From NCBI RefSeq assembly GCF_019801965.1, contig NZ_JAHVIA010000001.1, forward strand, positions 735,966-799,965: a stretch of DNA of 64,000 nucleotides, read 5' to 3'. The translations under genes and the position numbers were made by a program. Of the stretch, positions 27,134 to 36,217 are shown one piece after another. The notes below the pieces were generated by a model. The model searched no databases and was not told the origin of the DNA. It was given only the letters and a program-made list of their open reading frames with translations. This DNA comes from Salipiger bermudensis (lineage in GTDB: Bacteria; Pseudomonadota; Alphaproteobacteria; Rhodobacterales; Rhodobacteraceae). How positions within the stretch are numbered: the first letter of the stretch is position 1; each line of letters opens with the position of its first letter.

Positions 27134-27181
27134 GCGCACAAGAAAAGTGCGCAATTTGCCTGTTTGCATATTTTTAATGCA
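27134..27181 (-). promoter_or_regulatory. Tandem NtrC-like inverted repeats upstream of glnK
   Basis: Site 1 is GCGCAC-N7-GTGCGC at 27134-27152. Site 2 is TGCAT-N7-ATGCA at 27165-27181. Their centres are 30 bases apart, about three helical turns. Both share the N7 spacing and TGCA-type ends of NtrC binding sites. Nitrogen control of glnK-amtB is the expected role; binding is inferred. Confidence 0.55.
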
Positions 27182-27275
27182 CATCAAAAAGTCATTAATC
27201 AGGCGGTTTCGCGGTCTACATCGCGCGGCAAAGCCGTTATCCTGCCGCAAAAGAGCAGCATCCCAGGCAAGCGAC

Positions 27276-29450
27276 ATGAGTGATTCAGGCCGGGGCAAGG
27301 GCCGGCTGGTGGCGGAGCGACGCTACCAGGAGAAGGCCGGCCAAACGCCCAAGAAATCCAAGCCGAAGAAGACCAACCGCAAGGCGCCGCGGCGCAAGCC
27401 CGTGCGCAAGCGCAACCCCATTGCCGCGTTCTTCATCGGCATCTTCCGCTGGGTCTTTGGCCTGATCTGGAAGATCACCTGGCGCATCACCGCGGTGGTC
27501 GCCCTGCTTCTCACCATCGGCGTGGGCTATTTCTATGCCCAGCTGCCCCCGGTCGAAGAGCTGCTCGACGGCCGCGCCCGCGGCTCGGTCACCCTGATGG
27601 ACCGCAACGGCCAGATCTTCGCCTGGCGCGGTGACCAGTTCGGCGGCGCGGTGACCGCCGACAGCGTCAGCCCGCATCTCAAGAACGCCGTCATCGCCAC
27701 CGAGGACAAGCGCTTCTACCGCCATTTCGGCATCTCGCCGCGCGGCATCGCCAGCGCCGTGCGCATCAACATGTCGGAAGGGCGCGGCCCGCTCTCCGGC
27801 CACGGCGGCTCGACGATCACCCAGCAGACCGCCAAGCTGCTCTGCCTCGGCGTGCCCTTCGACGCCAAGGAATGGGAGAACGAGGGCGAATACATCTCCG
27901 ACTGCCGCCGCACCACCCTGGCCCGCAAGGGCCGCGAGGCGCTCTACGCCATGGCCATGGAGGCCAAGTATACCAAGAACGAGATCCTCTCGATCTATCT
28001 CAACCGCGCCTACATGGGCGGCGGCGCCTACGGGGCCGAGGCCGCGGCGCAGCGCTATTTCAGCAAGCACGCGGGCGAGCTCAACGCGCAGGAATCTGCG
28101 ATGATCGCCGGGCTGCTGACCGCGCCCTCCTCGCTCTCGCCCACCAACGACATCGACCGCGCCCAGGCCCGCGCCGCCACCGTGCTGCGCCTGATGAACG
28201 AGCAGGGCTTCCTCAGCGCCGAGCAGACCCAGCGCGCGCAGGCCAACCCGGCGCAGCTCTCGGAAGAGGCGCAGCGCCGGCTCGGCGGCTATTTCGCCGA
28301 CTGGGTGATGTCGACCGGGCCGGAGTTCTTCACCCGCGACACCACCGAGGACGTGGTGATCGCGACGACGCTCGATCCCAAGCTGCAGCGCGCCGCCGAG
28401 GAGGCGATGAACGCGGTCTATTCCGAGAAGGTCACCAAGCCGGGCTCGGTGGTGCAGGCGGCGATCGTGGTGATGTCGGCCGACGGCGCGGTGCGCGCCA
28501 TGGTCGGCGGCAAGAAGACCGGCGTCACCGGCGTGTTCAACCGCGCCACCCAGGCCAAGCGCCAGACCGGTTCCTCCTTCAAGCCGTTCATCTACGCCAC
28601 CGCGCTCGAGCTCGGCTACTCGCCCTACGACACCGTGATCGACGAACCGTTCTGCATGAACATCCCCGGCTCCGGCCAGTGGTGCCCCGAGAACTACAGC
28701 CGCAACTACAAGGGCACGGTGACGCTCACCGATGCGCTGAAGCAGTCGCTCAACATCCCGGCAATTAAGATCTCCGAGAGCGTCGGCCGCGATCTGGTGC
28801 ACAAGGTGGCCAACGAGTTCGGCATCAAGTCCGAGCTCAACGACACCCCCGCCATGGCCCTCGGCACCTCCGAGGCGTCGCTGCTCGAAATGACCGGCGC
28901 CTATTCCGGCTTCCTCAACGGCGGCTCGGCGGTTGTCCCCTACGGGCTCAAGGAGCTGCGCCTGAAGGGCGAGGACGAGGTCCTGATGGGCACCGGCGGC
29001 GGCATCCGCGAACGGGTGATCCAGCCCGAGGCCGCGGGCCAACTCACCTGGATGATGGAGAAGGTCATCACCGAGGGCACCGGACGGCGTGCGCTGCTGC
29101 CCGATGGCCGCCCCGCGGCGGGCAAGACCGGCACCTCCAACGATGCCCGCGATGCCTGGTTCATCGGATTCACCGCCGACTACGTCGTCGGCGTCTGGAT
29201 GGGCAACGATGACAACTCCCCGCTCAGCGGCGTCACCGGCGGCGGCCTTCCCGCCGACATCTGGCGCGAGACGATGGTGCGGGTGAATGACGGGCTGCCG
29301 ATCAAGCCGCTGCCGGCCATCGCGCCCGAAGGCCCCTCGCCGCAGATCGTCGAGGAGCAGCGGCAACAGCAGCAGGCCCCGACCCAGCAGCGCCGCCAGC
29401 GCGACAGCTTCATCCAGCAGGTTCTGCGCGACCTTCTCGGCGGCGGCTGA
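27276..29450 (+). CDS. Class A penicillin-binding protein (PBP1A-like)
   Basis: 724 residues from the ATG at 27276. A very basic cytoplasmic tail (about 1-45) precedes a membrane helix at about 52-85. The GT51 glycosyltransferase domain has catalytic Glu143 in ATEDKRFYRHFG and the motif HGGSTITQQTAKLL. The transpeptidase domain has Ser433-x-x-Lys436 (TGSSFKPF), the SxN motif QSLNIP and the KTGTS box. A Gln-rich tail ends it. It polymerises and cross-links peptidoglycan in the periplasm. Divergent from glnK, so the 256-base gap serves both. Confidence 0.95.
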   Translation: MSDSGRGKGRLVAERRYQEKAGQTPKKSKPKKTNRKAPRRKPVRKRNPIAAFFIGIFRWVFGLIWKITWRITAVVALLLTIGVGYFYAQLPPVEELLDGRARGSVTLMDRNGQIFAWRGDQFGGAVTADSVSPHLKNAVIATEDKRFYRHFGISPRGIASAVRINMSEGRGPLSGHGGSTITQQTAKLLCLGVPFDAKEWENEGEYISDCRRTTLARKGREALYAMAMEAKYTKNEILSIYLNRAYMGGGAYGAEAAAQRYFSKHAGELNAQESAMIAGLLTAPSSLSPTNDIDRAQARAATVLRLMNEQGFLSAEQTQRAQANPAQLSEEAQRRLGGYFADWVMSTGPEFFTRDTTEDVVIATTLDPKLQRAAEEAMNAVYSEKVTKPGSVVQAAIVVMSADGAVRAMVGGKKTGVTGVFNRATQAKRQTGSSFKPFIYATALELGYSPYDTVIDEPFCMNIPGSGQWCPENYSRNYKGTVTLTDALKQSLNIPAIKISESVGRDLVHKVANEFGIKSELNDTPAMALGTSEASLLEMTGAYSGFLNGGSAVVPYGLKELRLKGEDEVLMGTGGGIRERVIQPEAAGQLTWMMEKVITEGTGRRALLPDGRPAAGKTGTSNDARDAWFIGFTADYVVGVWMGNDDNSPLSGVTGGGLPADIWRETMVRVNDGLPIKPLPAIAPEGPSPQIVEEQRQQQQAPTQQRRQRDSFIQQVLRDLLGGG

Positions 29451-29464
29451 CTGACGCCACGGCG

Positions 29465-29505
29465 CGCCGCGCGGGGAGCGGGATTTTCCTTTCCCTCGCG
29501 CGGCG
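29465..29505 (+). terminator. Hairpin after the PBP gene
   Basis: CGCCGCGCG and CGCGCGGCG form a perfect 9-bp stem with an inner GGGA/TCCC pairing, 14 bases after the stop. There is no 3' T run, so termination would need Rho or be inefficient. Confidence 0.4.
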
Positions 29506-29568
29506 GACACGGTCTAACACTGGCCATATCCCTTTGAGGCCAGATCCGTTCGAGGAAGGAGCCCCGGC

Positions 29569-31902
29569 ATGAGCGTGAAAGAGATCTTCGAGAGCATGGA
29601 ATACGGTCCCGCCCCCGAAAGCGCCGTCGAGGCGCTCAACTGGCTCGTCGATCAGGGCGACCGCTTCGGCCAGTTCATCGATGGTGCCTTCACCGCCCCC
29701 GGCGAGACCTTCGAGAGCTGCAACCCGGCCACCGGCGAGGTGCTGGCAAGCCTGACGCAGGCCAGCCAGGCCGATGTCGAAGCCGCCGTCTCTGCTGCCC
29801 GCGCGGCGCAAGGCAAATGGGAGCGGCTCGGCGGCCCGGGCCGCGCCCGTCACCTCTACGCCATCGCGCGCCTCGTGCAGAAGCACGCTAGGCTCTTCGC
29901 GGTGCTCGAGACGCTCGACAACGGCAAGCCGATCCGCGAGAGCCGCGACATCGACATCCCGCTCGTCGCCCGCTACTTCTATCACCACGCTGGCCATGCC
30001 CAGCTGATGGAGAGCGAAATGCCGGGCCGCGAGGCGCTCGGCGTCTGCGGCCAGATCATCCCGTGGAACTTCCCGCTGCTGATGCTGGCCTGGAAAGTCG
30101 CCCCGGCGCTCGCGATGGGCAACACCGTGGTGCTGAAGCCCGCCGAATGGACCTCGCTCACCGCGCTGCTCTTTGCCGATATCTGCCGTCAGGCGGGGCT
30201 GCCGAAGGGCGTCGTCAACATCGTCACCGGCGATGGCGCCGTGGGCGAGATGATCGTGGCCTCCGAGGTCGACAAGATCGCCTTCACCGGCTCCACCGAA
30301 GTGGGCCGAAAGATCCGCGAAGCCACCGCCGGCAGCGGCAAGGCGCTGACCCTCGAGCTGGGGGGCAAGTCGCCCTACATCGTCTTCGAGGACGCCGATC
30401 TCGACAGCGCCGTCGAGGGGCTGGTGGATGCGATCTGGTTCAACGGCGGGCAGGTCTGCTGCGCCGGCTCGCGCCTGCTGGTGCAGGAGGGCATCGCCGA
30501 GCGCTTCCACGCCAAGCTCAAGGCGCGGATGGAGAAGCTGCGCATCGGCAACCCGCTCGACAAGTGCATCGACGTGGGCGCCATCGTCGACCCCGTCCAG
30601 CGCGACCGCATCGCCGCGATGGTCTCGGGCAGTGACGGCGAGATCTTCCAGCCGGGCGCCTGCCCCGAGGGCTGCTACTACCCGCCGACGCTGATTTCCG
30701 GCCTGTCGCCGGCATCGAAGCTAATGCAGGACGAGATCTTCGGCCCGGTGCTGGTCTCGGCCACCTTCCGCACCCCCTCCGAGGCGGTGCAGATGGCCGA
30801 CAACACGCGCTACGGCCTCGCCGCCAGCGTCTGGTCCGAGAACATCAACACAGCGCTCGACATCGCACCCAAGCTCGCCGCCGGCGTGGTCTGGGTCAAC
30901 GGCTCCAACATGTTCGACGCCGCCGCCCCCTTCGGCGGGCTGCGCGAGAGCGGCTTTGGCCGCGAGGGCGGCCCGGAGGGCCTGCAGGCCTACACCCGCG
31001 AGACCCGCAAGCCCAAGGCGCTCAAGCCCATCGCGCCGTTCCACGGCGACGAGGCCGAGCCGCAGCCGGTCGACCGCACCGCCAAGCTCTATATCGGCGG
31101 CAAGCAGGCGCGCCCCGATGGCGGCTATGCCCGCGCGGTCAACGACAAGCGCGGCAAGCTCATCGGCCAGGCGCCGCTGGCCAACCGCAAGGACATCCGC
31201 AACGCCGTCGAGGCGGCGCGCGGGGCGGCGGCGTGGTCCTCGGCCAGCGCCCACAATCGCGCGCAGGTGATCTACTATATCGGCGAGAACCTCTCGGCCC
31301 GCGCCGAGGAGTTTGCCGCCACCATCGACCGCATGACCGGCGCCCGCACCGGCGCGAAAGAGGTCGAGAAATCGGTCGAGCGGCTCTTCACCTACGCCGC
31401 CTGGGCCGACAAGTTCGACGGCCGCATCGCCAACGTGCCGCTGCGCGGCGCGGCGCTGGCCATGCGCGCGCCCTGCGGCGTGATCGGCGGCTTCTGCCCC
31501 GACGCCTTCCCTCTGCTCGGGCTCGTATCGCTGATGGCCCCGGCCATCGCGATGGGCAACCGGGCGATTCTCGTGGCCTCCGAGCCCTTCCCGCTCGCTG
31601 CCACGGAATTCTACCAGGTGCTCGAGACCTCCGATGTGCCCGGCGGCGTGGTCAACATCCTCACCGGCAGCCATGCGGAGCTGGCGCCGACCATGGCAAG
31701 CCACATGGATATCGAGGCGGTCTGGAGCTTCTCGGGCAGCGATCTCTCGACCGAGATCGAGCGCGGCGCGGCCGGCAACCTCAAGCGCTCTTGGGTGAAT
31801 TACGCCCAGGACCGCGACTGGATGGGCGCCGACGGCGAGGGCCACGCCTTCCTCGAGGCCGCCACCGAGGTCAAGACCGTGTGGATCCCATGGGGCGCAT
31901 AA
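29569..31902 (+). CDS. Two-domain aldehyde dehydrogenase (ALDH16 family)
   Basis: 777 residues, two ALDH folds in tandem. The first (about 30-490) is catalytic: Asn167 in IIPWNFPLL, Glu263 in LTLELGGKSP and the nucleophile in GGQVCCAGSR (Cys297/Cys298). The second (about 500-777) keeps ALDH landmarks such as APCGVIGGFCPDAFPLL but has no Cys where the nucleophile should be. This domain order is diagnostic of ALDH16, in which the second domain is a pseudo-enzyme. It oxidises aldehydes with NAD; the physiological substrate is unknown. AAGGAG precedes the ATG. Single-gene unit. Confidence 0.92.
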   Translation: MSVKEIFESMEYGPAPESAVEALNWLVDQGDRFGQFIDGAFTAPGETFESCNPATGEVLASLTQASQADVEAAVSAARAAQGKWERLGGPGRARHLYAIARLVQKHARLFAVLETLDNGKPIRESRDIDIPLVARYFYHHAGHAQLMESEMPGREALGVCGQIIPWNFPLLMLAWKVAPALAMGNTVVLKPAEWTSLTALLFADICRQAGLPKGVVNIVTGDGAVGEMIVASEVDKIAFTGSTEVGRKIREATAGSGKALTLELGGKSPYIVFEDADLDSAVEGLVDAIWFNGGQVCCAGSRLLVQEGIAERFHAKLKARMEKLRIGNPLDKCIDVGAIVDPVQRDRIAAMVSGSDGEIFQPGACPEGCYYPPTLISGLSPASKLMQDEIFGPVLVSATFRTPSEAVQMADNTRYGLAASVWSENINTALDIAPKLAAGVVWVNGSNMFDAAAPFGGLRESGFGREGGPEGLQAYTRETRKPKALKPIAPFHGDEAEPQPVDRTAKLYIGGKQARPDGGYARAVNDKRGKLIGQAPLANRKDIRNAVEAARGAAAWSSASAHNRAQVIYYIGENLSARAEEFAATIDRMTGARTGAKEVEKSVERLFTYAAWADKFDGRIANVPLRGAALAMRAPCGVIGGFCPDAFPLLGLVSLMAPAIAMGNRAILVASEPFPLAATEFYQVLETSDVPGGVVNILTGSHAELAPTMASHMDIEAVWSFSGSDLSTEIERGAAGNLKRSWVNYAQDRDWMGADGEGHAFLEAATEVKTVWIPWGA

Positions 31903-31978
31903 CGGCGCGCGACGCGCCTATGATGCGGGGTTGAAGCGCCGCGGCGCCGGCGTTAAGCGGTGCGCTGCCCTGCGATCA

Positions 31979-32007
31979 TTGAGATTTTGCGACTCCGATG
32001 TTATCTT
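31979..32007 (+). promoter_or_regulatory. Promoter candidate for the rsfS-rlmH operon
   Basis: TTGAGA-N17-TATCTT lies upstream of the leader frame and rsfS. The match to the sigma70 consensus is fair and no other candidate stands out in the 211-base gap. Confidence 0.45.
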
Positions 32008-32060
32008 ATAGGCACGCCCGGCGCCGGGGTGGCTTTCGGCGCTTGCAACCAAGGAGGACA

Positions 32061-32117
32061 ATGTCCTGTCACTTTCTGCGAATGCGGCCGGTGCCGCAGA
32101 GCCGGGGGCACCGATGA
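32061..32117 (+). CDS. Candidate 18-residue leader peptide coupled to rsfS
   Basis: An ATG at 32061 follows AAGGAGGACA, the strongest ribosome-binding site in the region. The frame encodes MSCHFLRMRPVPQSRGHR and ends at a TGA that overlaps the rsfS start as ATGA. rsfS itself has only a weak GGGGGC upstream. The arrangement suggests translation of the leader delivers ribosomes to rsfS. The peptide could instead be a chance frame; codon bias cannot be judged over 18 codons. Confidence 0.4.
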   Translation: MSCHFLRMRPVPQSRGHR

Positions 32118-32485
32118 ACGGCCTGCCCCAATCCGAGGTCACGAGCGATCAGATTCTCGCCCGCATCCTCGAAAGCCTCGATGACAACAAGGCGGAAGAC
32201 GTCGTGCAGATCGACCTGCGCGGCAAGACCTCCGTGTGCGATCACATGGTGATCTGCTCGGGCCGGTCCTCGCGCCAGGTTGTCTCGATCGCCGAGAAGC
32301 TCGTCGAGGATCTCAAGCATGATCTTGGCGTGCTGCCGAAAATCGAAGGTCAGGACACCGGCGACTGGGTTCTGGTCGACACGGGCGATGTCATCGTCCA
32401 CGTCTTCCGCCCCGAGGTCCGCGAGTTCTACCAGCTTGAAAAGATGTGGATGCCGCTCGGCAAGACCGCGCAGACCGTGACCTGA
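32114..32485 (+). CDS. rsfS: Ribosome silencing factor RsfS
   Basis: 123 residues. The family core is KAEDVVQIDLRGKTSVCDHMVICSGRSSRQVVSIAE, and DTGDWVLVDTGDVIVHVFRPEVREFYQLEKMW closes it. It binds ribosomal protein uL14 and blocks subunit joining in starvation or stationary phase. It is followed 10 bases later by rlmH, the conserved bacterial pair. Confidence 0.96.
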   Translation: MNGLPQSEVTSDQILARILESLDDNKAEDVVQIDLRGKTSVCDHMVICSGRSSRQVVSIAEKLVEDLKHDLGVLPKIEGQDTGDWVLVDTGDVIVHVFRPEVREFYQLEKMWMPLGKTAQTVT

Positions 32486-32495
32486 ACACGGTCTC

Positions 32496-32966
32496 ATGCG
32501 GGTGCATCTTTGCGTCGTCGGGCGCCTTCGGGCCGGACCCGAGCGCGATCTTGTTGACGATTACCTGAAGAGATTCGACCGCACCGGTCGCGCGCTCGGG
32601 CTTGGCCCGGTGCGCGTGGTGGAGGTCGACGACCGCAAGGGCGGCGGCATGGCCGCCGAGGCGGATCTGCTGCGCCGCGCCCTGCCCTCCGGCGCGCGGC
32701 TCTGCATCCTCGACGAACGCGGCAAGCTGATGAGCTCGCCCGATTTCGCCGACACGCTGGGCCGCTGGCGCGACACCGGCACCCAAGACCTCGCCTTCGT
32801 CATCGGCGGCGCCGACGGCATCGACCCATCGCTGCGCGCCGAGGCCGACATGGCGCTGTCCTTCGGGCAGATGGTCTGGCCGCACATGCTCGTGCGGGTG
32901 ATGATCGCGGAGCAGCTCTACCGCGCCGCCTCGATCCTTGCCGGAAGCCCCTATCATCGCGTGTAA
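32496..32966 (+). CDS. rlmH: 23S rRNA (pseudouridine1915-N3)-methyltransferase
   Basis: 156 residues, full length for the SPOUT enzyme RlmH. The trefoil-knot SAM site is in AFVIGGADGIDPSLRAEADMALSFGQMVWPHMLVRVMIAEQLYRA, and the C-terminal tyrosine is in SPYHRV. Methylates Psi1915 of helix 69 on 70S ribosomes. In operon with rsfS. Confidence 0.97.
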   Translation: MRVHLCVVGRLRAGPERDLVDDYLKRFDRTGRALGLGPVRVVEVDDRKGGGMAAEADLLRRALPSGARLCILDERGKLMSSPDFADTLGRWRDTGTQDLAFVIGGADGIDPSLRAEADMALSFGQMVWPHMLVRVMIAEQLYRAASILAGSPYHRV

Positions 32967-33178
32967 CCGCCCAGGCCGATTCACCTAGGCGGGAATTCGC
33001 GTGTGCAGCATTCCCCAACGGCGGGATTCCGCTAGCGGTATTTCAGCACCATTGCCAAGGCCGAGCCGCTTGAATTAGCAGGATTCCGAAGCGTGTGCTC
33101 GCTGCCTGAAAACGCGCGCATGCGTCGGCACCCCTGTCCCCAGCGGTCAATTCCCGTCCGCGAGTCGGCGCATCTCAA

Positions 33179-33215
33179 GGCCCCGGAGTTCCCCAAACTC
33201 CGGGGCCACCTTCTT
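33179..33215 (+). terminator. Strong hairpin between rlmH and uppP
   Basis: A perfect 12-bp stem (GGCCCCGGAGTT/AACTCCGGGGCC, 5-base loop) is followed on the plus strand by ACCTTCTTT. It lies between convergent genes and may stop transcripts from both. The remainder of 32967-33232 shows no gene. Confidence 0.75.
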
Positions 33216-33232
33216 TCCCGGAAAGAGACTGC

Positions 33233-34036
33233 TCAGCTATAGGCGTAGATCAGCAGACCGGCGCCGAGGATGACACGATATATCACGTAGGGCGTGAAGC
33301 TCACCGAGTGCAGCAGGCGCATCATCAGCGTCAGCGCCGCCAGCGCCGCGCCGAAGGCGAAGACCGCGCCGATGAGCCCGTCGATGGCGACGCTGGCATC
33401 GGCCTCCGAGGCGACCTCGAGACCCAACAGCGCGCCAGAGGCGAGGATGGTCGGGATCGACATCAGCATCGCGATCTTGGCGGCATCGTGCCGGTTGTAA
33501 CCGAGGAAGCGGCCGCCGGTGATGCAGATGCCCGAGCGCGAGGTGCCCGGGATCAGCGCCACCGCCTGCCAGAGCCCCATCTTCAGCGCATCCATCGGCC
33601 CCCAATCCTGCTCCTCCTTGTGCACCGGCCCGCGCTGGTCGGCCCAGTAGAGCACGATGCCGAAGCCGAGCATCGTCCAGCCGATGACGGCGACCGAGCG
33701 CAGCGCCTCGTCGAGCCCGGTGATCTTCATCAACAGCCCCGCGATGATCACCGGGATCGTGGCGATGATCAGCCCGAAGGCCAGCCGCGCCCCCGGCGTC
33801 TCGCGCCGTCCGCGGAGCAGGTCGACCGTGCCCAGCGCCGCGACACGCACGTCGCGCCAGAAATACAGCACCACGGCGGCCAGCGTGCCGACATGCACGG
33901 CGACGTCGATCGCCTGCCCCTGGTCAGCCATGCCGGTCAGATTCGGCAGAAGAATCAGGTGACCTGAGGAGGAAATGGGCAGAAACTCGGTAATGCCCTG
34001 GATCAGGGCCAGCAGGATGAGCTGCAGCATTGGCAT
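33233..34036 (-). CDS. uppP: Undecaprenyl-diphosphatase
   Basis: 267 residues with about eight membrane helices. Active-site motifs are GITEFLPISSSGHLILL and LIPGTSRSGICITGGRFLGYNR. It dephosphorylates undecaprenyl pyrophosphate to recycle the lipid carrier for peptidoglycan synthesis, and confers bacitracin tolerance. Divergent from gltD with a 226-base gap that is AT-rich on the gltD side. Confidence 0.96.
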   Translation of the reverse strand: MPMLQLILLALIQGITEFLPISSSGHLILLPNLTGMADQGQAIDVAVHVGTLAAVVLYFWRDVRVAALGTVDLLRGRRETPGARLAFGLIIATIPVIIAGLLMKITGLDEALRSVAVIGWTMLGFGIVLYWADQRGPVHKEEQDWGPMDALKMGLWQAVALIPGTSRSGICITGGRFLGYNRHDAAKIAMLMSIPTILASGALLGLEVASEADASVAIDGLIGAVFAFGAALAALTLMMRLLHSVSFTPYVIYRVILGAGLLIYAYS

Positions 34037-34262
34037 GGGCAGGAACCTCCGGCTAGCCTCACATCGTTTCTATAACGCCCTTGTTTCAAGGGGAAAAGCG
34101 GCAAATAGGTCCGGCTTGTTACCCAGTTTTCATCATAGAATGCTGTGGATCGAGTCGTGCACGCAAAATAAAGCGAATATATGTCAGTCTTTCTGACTTT
34201 TCTTTCATTCCAGCTTTCAGTATTGAAGCCCGACCCAAGGACTTGTTCGGAGACCCAGGAAC

Positions 34263-35699
34263 ATGGCGAAGCAGCCGATGCTCAAATTCGTGAAGATCGA
34301 GCGGGACATGCCCGAGAAACGCGAGGCAGATGTCCGGAACAAGGACTTCGATGAAATCTATGCCGAGTTCGCCGACGCCAAGGCGACCGAGCAGGCGAGC
34401 CGTTGCTCGCAATGCGGCGTGCCCTATTGCCAGTCGCACTGCCCACTGCACAACAACATCCCCGACTGGCTGCGCCTAACCGCGACCGGCCGCCTCGAGG
34501 AGGCCTACGAGGTCAGCCAGGCGACCAACACCTTCCCCGAGATCTGCGGCCGCATCTGCCCGCAGGACCGTCTCTGCGAAGGCAACTGCGTCATCGAGCA
34601 GTCGGGCCACGGCACCGTGACCATTGGCTCGGTCGAGAAATACATCACCGACACCGCGTGGGAGAACGGCTGGGTCAAGCCCGCCGCCCCGGCGCAGGAG
34701 CGCAAGGAGAGCGTCGGCATCATCGGTGCCGGCCCCGGCGGCCTCGCCGCCGCCGACATGCTGCGCCGCGCCGGCGTTCAGGTGACGGTCTACGACCGCT
34801 ACGACCGTGGCGGCGGCCTGCTGACCTACGGCATCCCGGGCTTCAAGCTCGAGAAGGAAATCGTCATGCGCCGCATGAAGCAGCTCGAGGATGGCGGCGT
34901 CCGCTTCGTGATGAACTGCACCGTGGGCGAGGACATGTCCTTCGAGGACATCCGCGAGCAGCATGACGCGGTGATCATCGCCACCGGCGTCTACAAGTCG
35001 CGCGACCTGCGCGGCCCCGGCGCCGGCGCCAAGGGCATCGTCAAGGCGATCGATTATCTCACCGCCTCGAACCGCACCGCCAATTTCGGCGACAGCGTGC
35101 CGGAATACGAGAGCGGCGAGCTCAACGCCAAGGGCAAGAAGGTCGTTGTGATCGGCGGCGGCGACACCGCGATGGACTGCGTCCGCACCGCGATCCGCCA
35201 GGGCGCCGAAAGCGTGAAGTGTCTCTACCGCCGCGACCGCGCCAACATGCCCGGCTCGCAGCGCGAGACCCAGAACGCCGAGGAAGAGGGCGTGCAGTTC
35301 GAGTGGCTGACCGCGCCCAAAGGCTTCATGGGAGATCCGGTGAGCGGCGTTCTGGTGCAGAAGATGCGCCTCGGCCTGCCCGACGCGTCCGGCCGCCAGT
35401 CGCCCGAGCTGATCGAGGGCTCCGACTATGAAGAGCCCGCCGATCTGGTGATCAAGGCACTCGGCTTCGAGCCTGAAGAGTTGCCGACGCTGTGGGGCGC
35501 GCCCGAGCTGGAAGTGACCCGCTGGGGCACCGTCAAGGCCGAGTTTACCTCGGGCCGCACCGCCCTGCCCGGCGTCTATGCCGTGGGCGACATCGTGCGC
35601 GGCGCCAGCCTCGTGGTCTGGGCGATCCGCGACGGCCGCGATTGCGCCGAGCACGTGCTGCAGGACTTCAACAAGACCGCCGCCGTCGCGGCAGAGTGA
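34263..35699 (+). CDS. gltD: Glutamate synthase (NADPH) small subunit
   Basis: 478 residues. N-terminal Cys-rich iron-sulfur region: ASRCSQCGVPYCQSHCPLHN and ICGRICPQDRLCEGNCV. Two nucleotide-binding folds follow: IIGAGPGGLAAADMLRRAG for FAD and VVIGGGDTAMDCVRTA for NADPH. It feeds electrons from NADPH to the GltB subunit. gltB lies downstream but two small genes intervene. Confidence 0.97.
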   Translation: MAKQPMLKFVKIERDMPEKREADVRNKDFDEIYAEFADAKATEQASRCSQCGVPYCQSHCPLHNNIPDWLRLTATGRLEEAYEVSQATNTFPEICGRICPQDRLCEGNCVIEQSGHGTVTIGSVEKYITDTAWENGWVKPAAPAQERKESVGIIGAGPGGLAAADMLRRAGVQVTVYDRYDRGGGLLTYGIPGFKLEKEIVMRRMKQLEDGGVRFVMNCTVGEDMSFEDIREQHDAVIIATGVYKSRDLRGPGAGAKGIVKAIDYLTASNRTANFGDSVPEYESGELNAKGKKVVVIGGGDTAMDCVRTAIRQGAESVKCLYRRDRANMPGSQRETQNAEEEGVQFEWLTAPKGFMGDPVSGVLVQKMRLGLPDASGRQSPELIEGSDYEEPADLVIKALGFEPEELPTLWGAPELEVTRWGTVKAEFTSGRTALPGVYAVGDIVRGASLVVWAIRDGRDCAEHVLQDFNKTAAVAAE

Positions 35700-35779
35700 T
35701 CCCGGGCGCGCGCCGTCGTGGCGCGCCCCGCAAGCCGGCGCGTCGGATGGACCGACATGCCATGCCAGAGGACAAGGTG

Positions 35780-36217
35780 ATGACCGGACGGACAGGCGGA
35801 TGCATGTGTGGCGCGGTGCGCTTCACGGCGAAGTCGCTAGGCGGCTTCGGCGTGTGCCATTGCGAGCAGTGCCGCCGCTGGGCCGGCTCGGCGCTGTTCG
35901 CCGTCACCGTGCCGGTCGCCGACATGGCGATCGAGGATGCGTCCGGCATCCGCGCCTTCCGCTCCTCCGACTGGGCCAGCCGTGAATTCTGCGGCACCTG
36001 CGGCTCGGTGCTCTGGTATCGCCACGACAAGGGCGTCGACGGTGCCGGCGATTACGAGATCACCATCGGCCTGCTCGACGATGCCGACGGGCTGGTGCTC
36101 GAGCGCGAGATCTTCTCCGACCAGAAGCCCGATTGCTGGGCGCTGCAGGGCGACCACGCGCGCATGACCCGCGCCGAGACGCTGACCAAGTACGGCGTGC
36201 AGGTGGACGGCGCATGA
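35780..36217 (+). CDS. GFA/CENP-V-type zinc-binding family protein
   Basis: 145 residues from the ATG at 35780, chosen because GAGGA lies 7 bases upstream; in-frame ATGs at 35747 and 35762 are alternatives. Zinc ligands: CMCGAVRF, CHCEQCRRWAGSALF and CGTCGSVLWY. It is a second member of the family in this window (see 20904-21281) but not a recent duplicate. The stop overlaps the next start (ATGA). Its place between gltD and gltB may give it nitrogen-linked expression; its reaction is unknown. Confidence 0.85.
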   Translation: MTGRTGGCMCGAVRFTAKSLGGFGVCHCEQCRRWAGSALFAVTVPVADMAIEDASGIRAFRSSDWASREFCGTCGSVLWYRHDKGVDGAGDYEITIGLLDDADGLVLEREIFSDQKPDCWALQGDHARMTRAETLTKYGVQVDGA

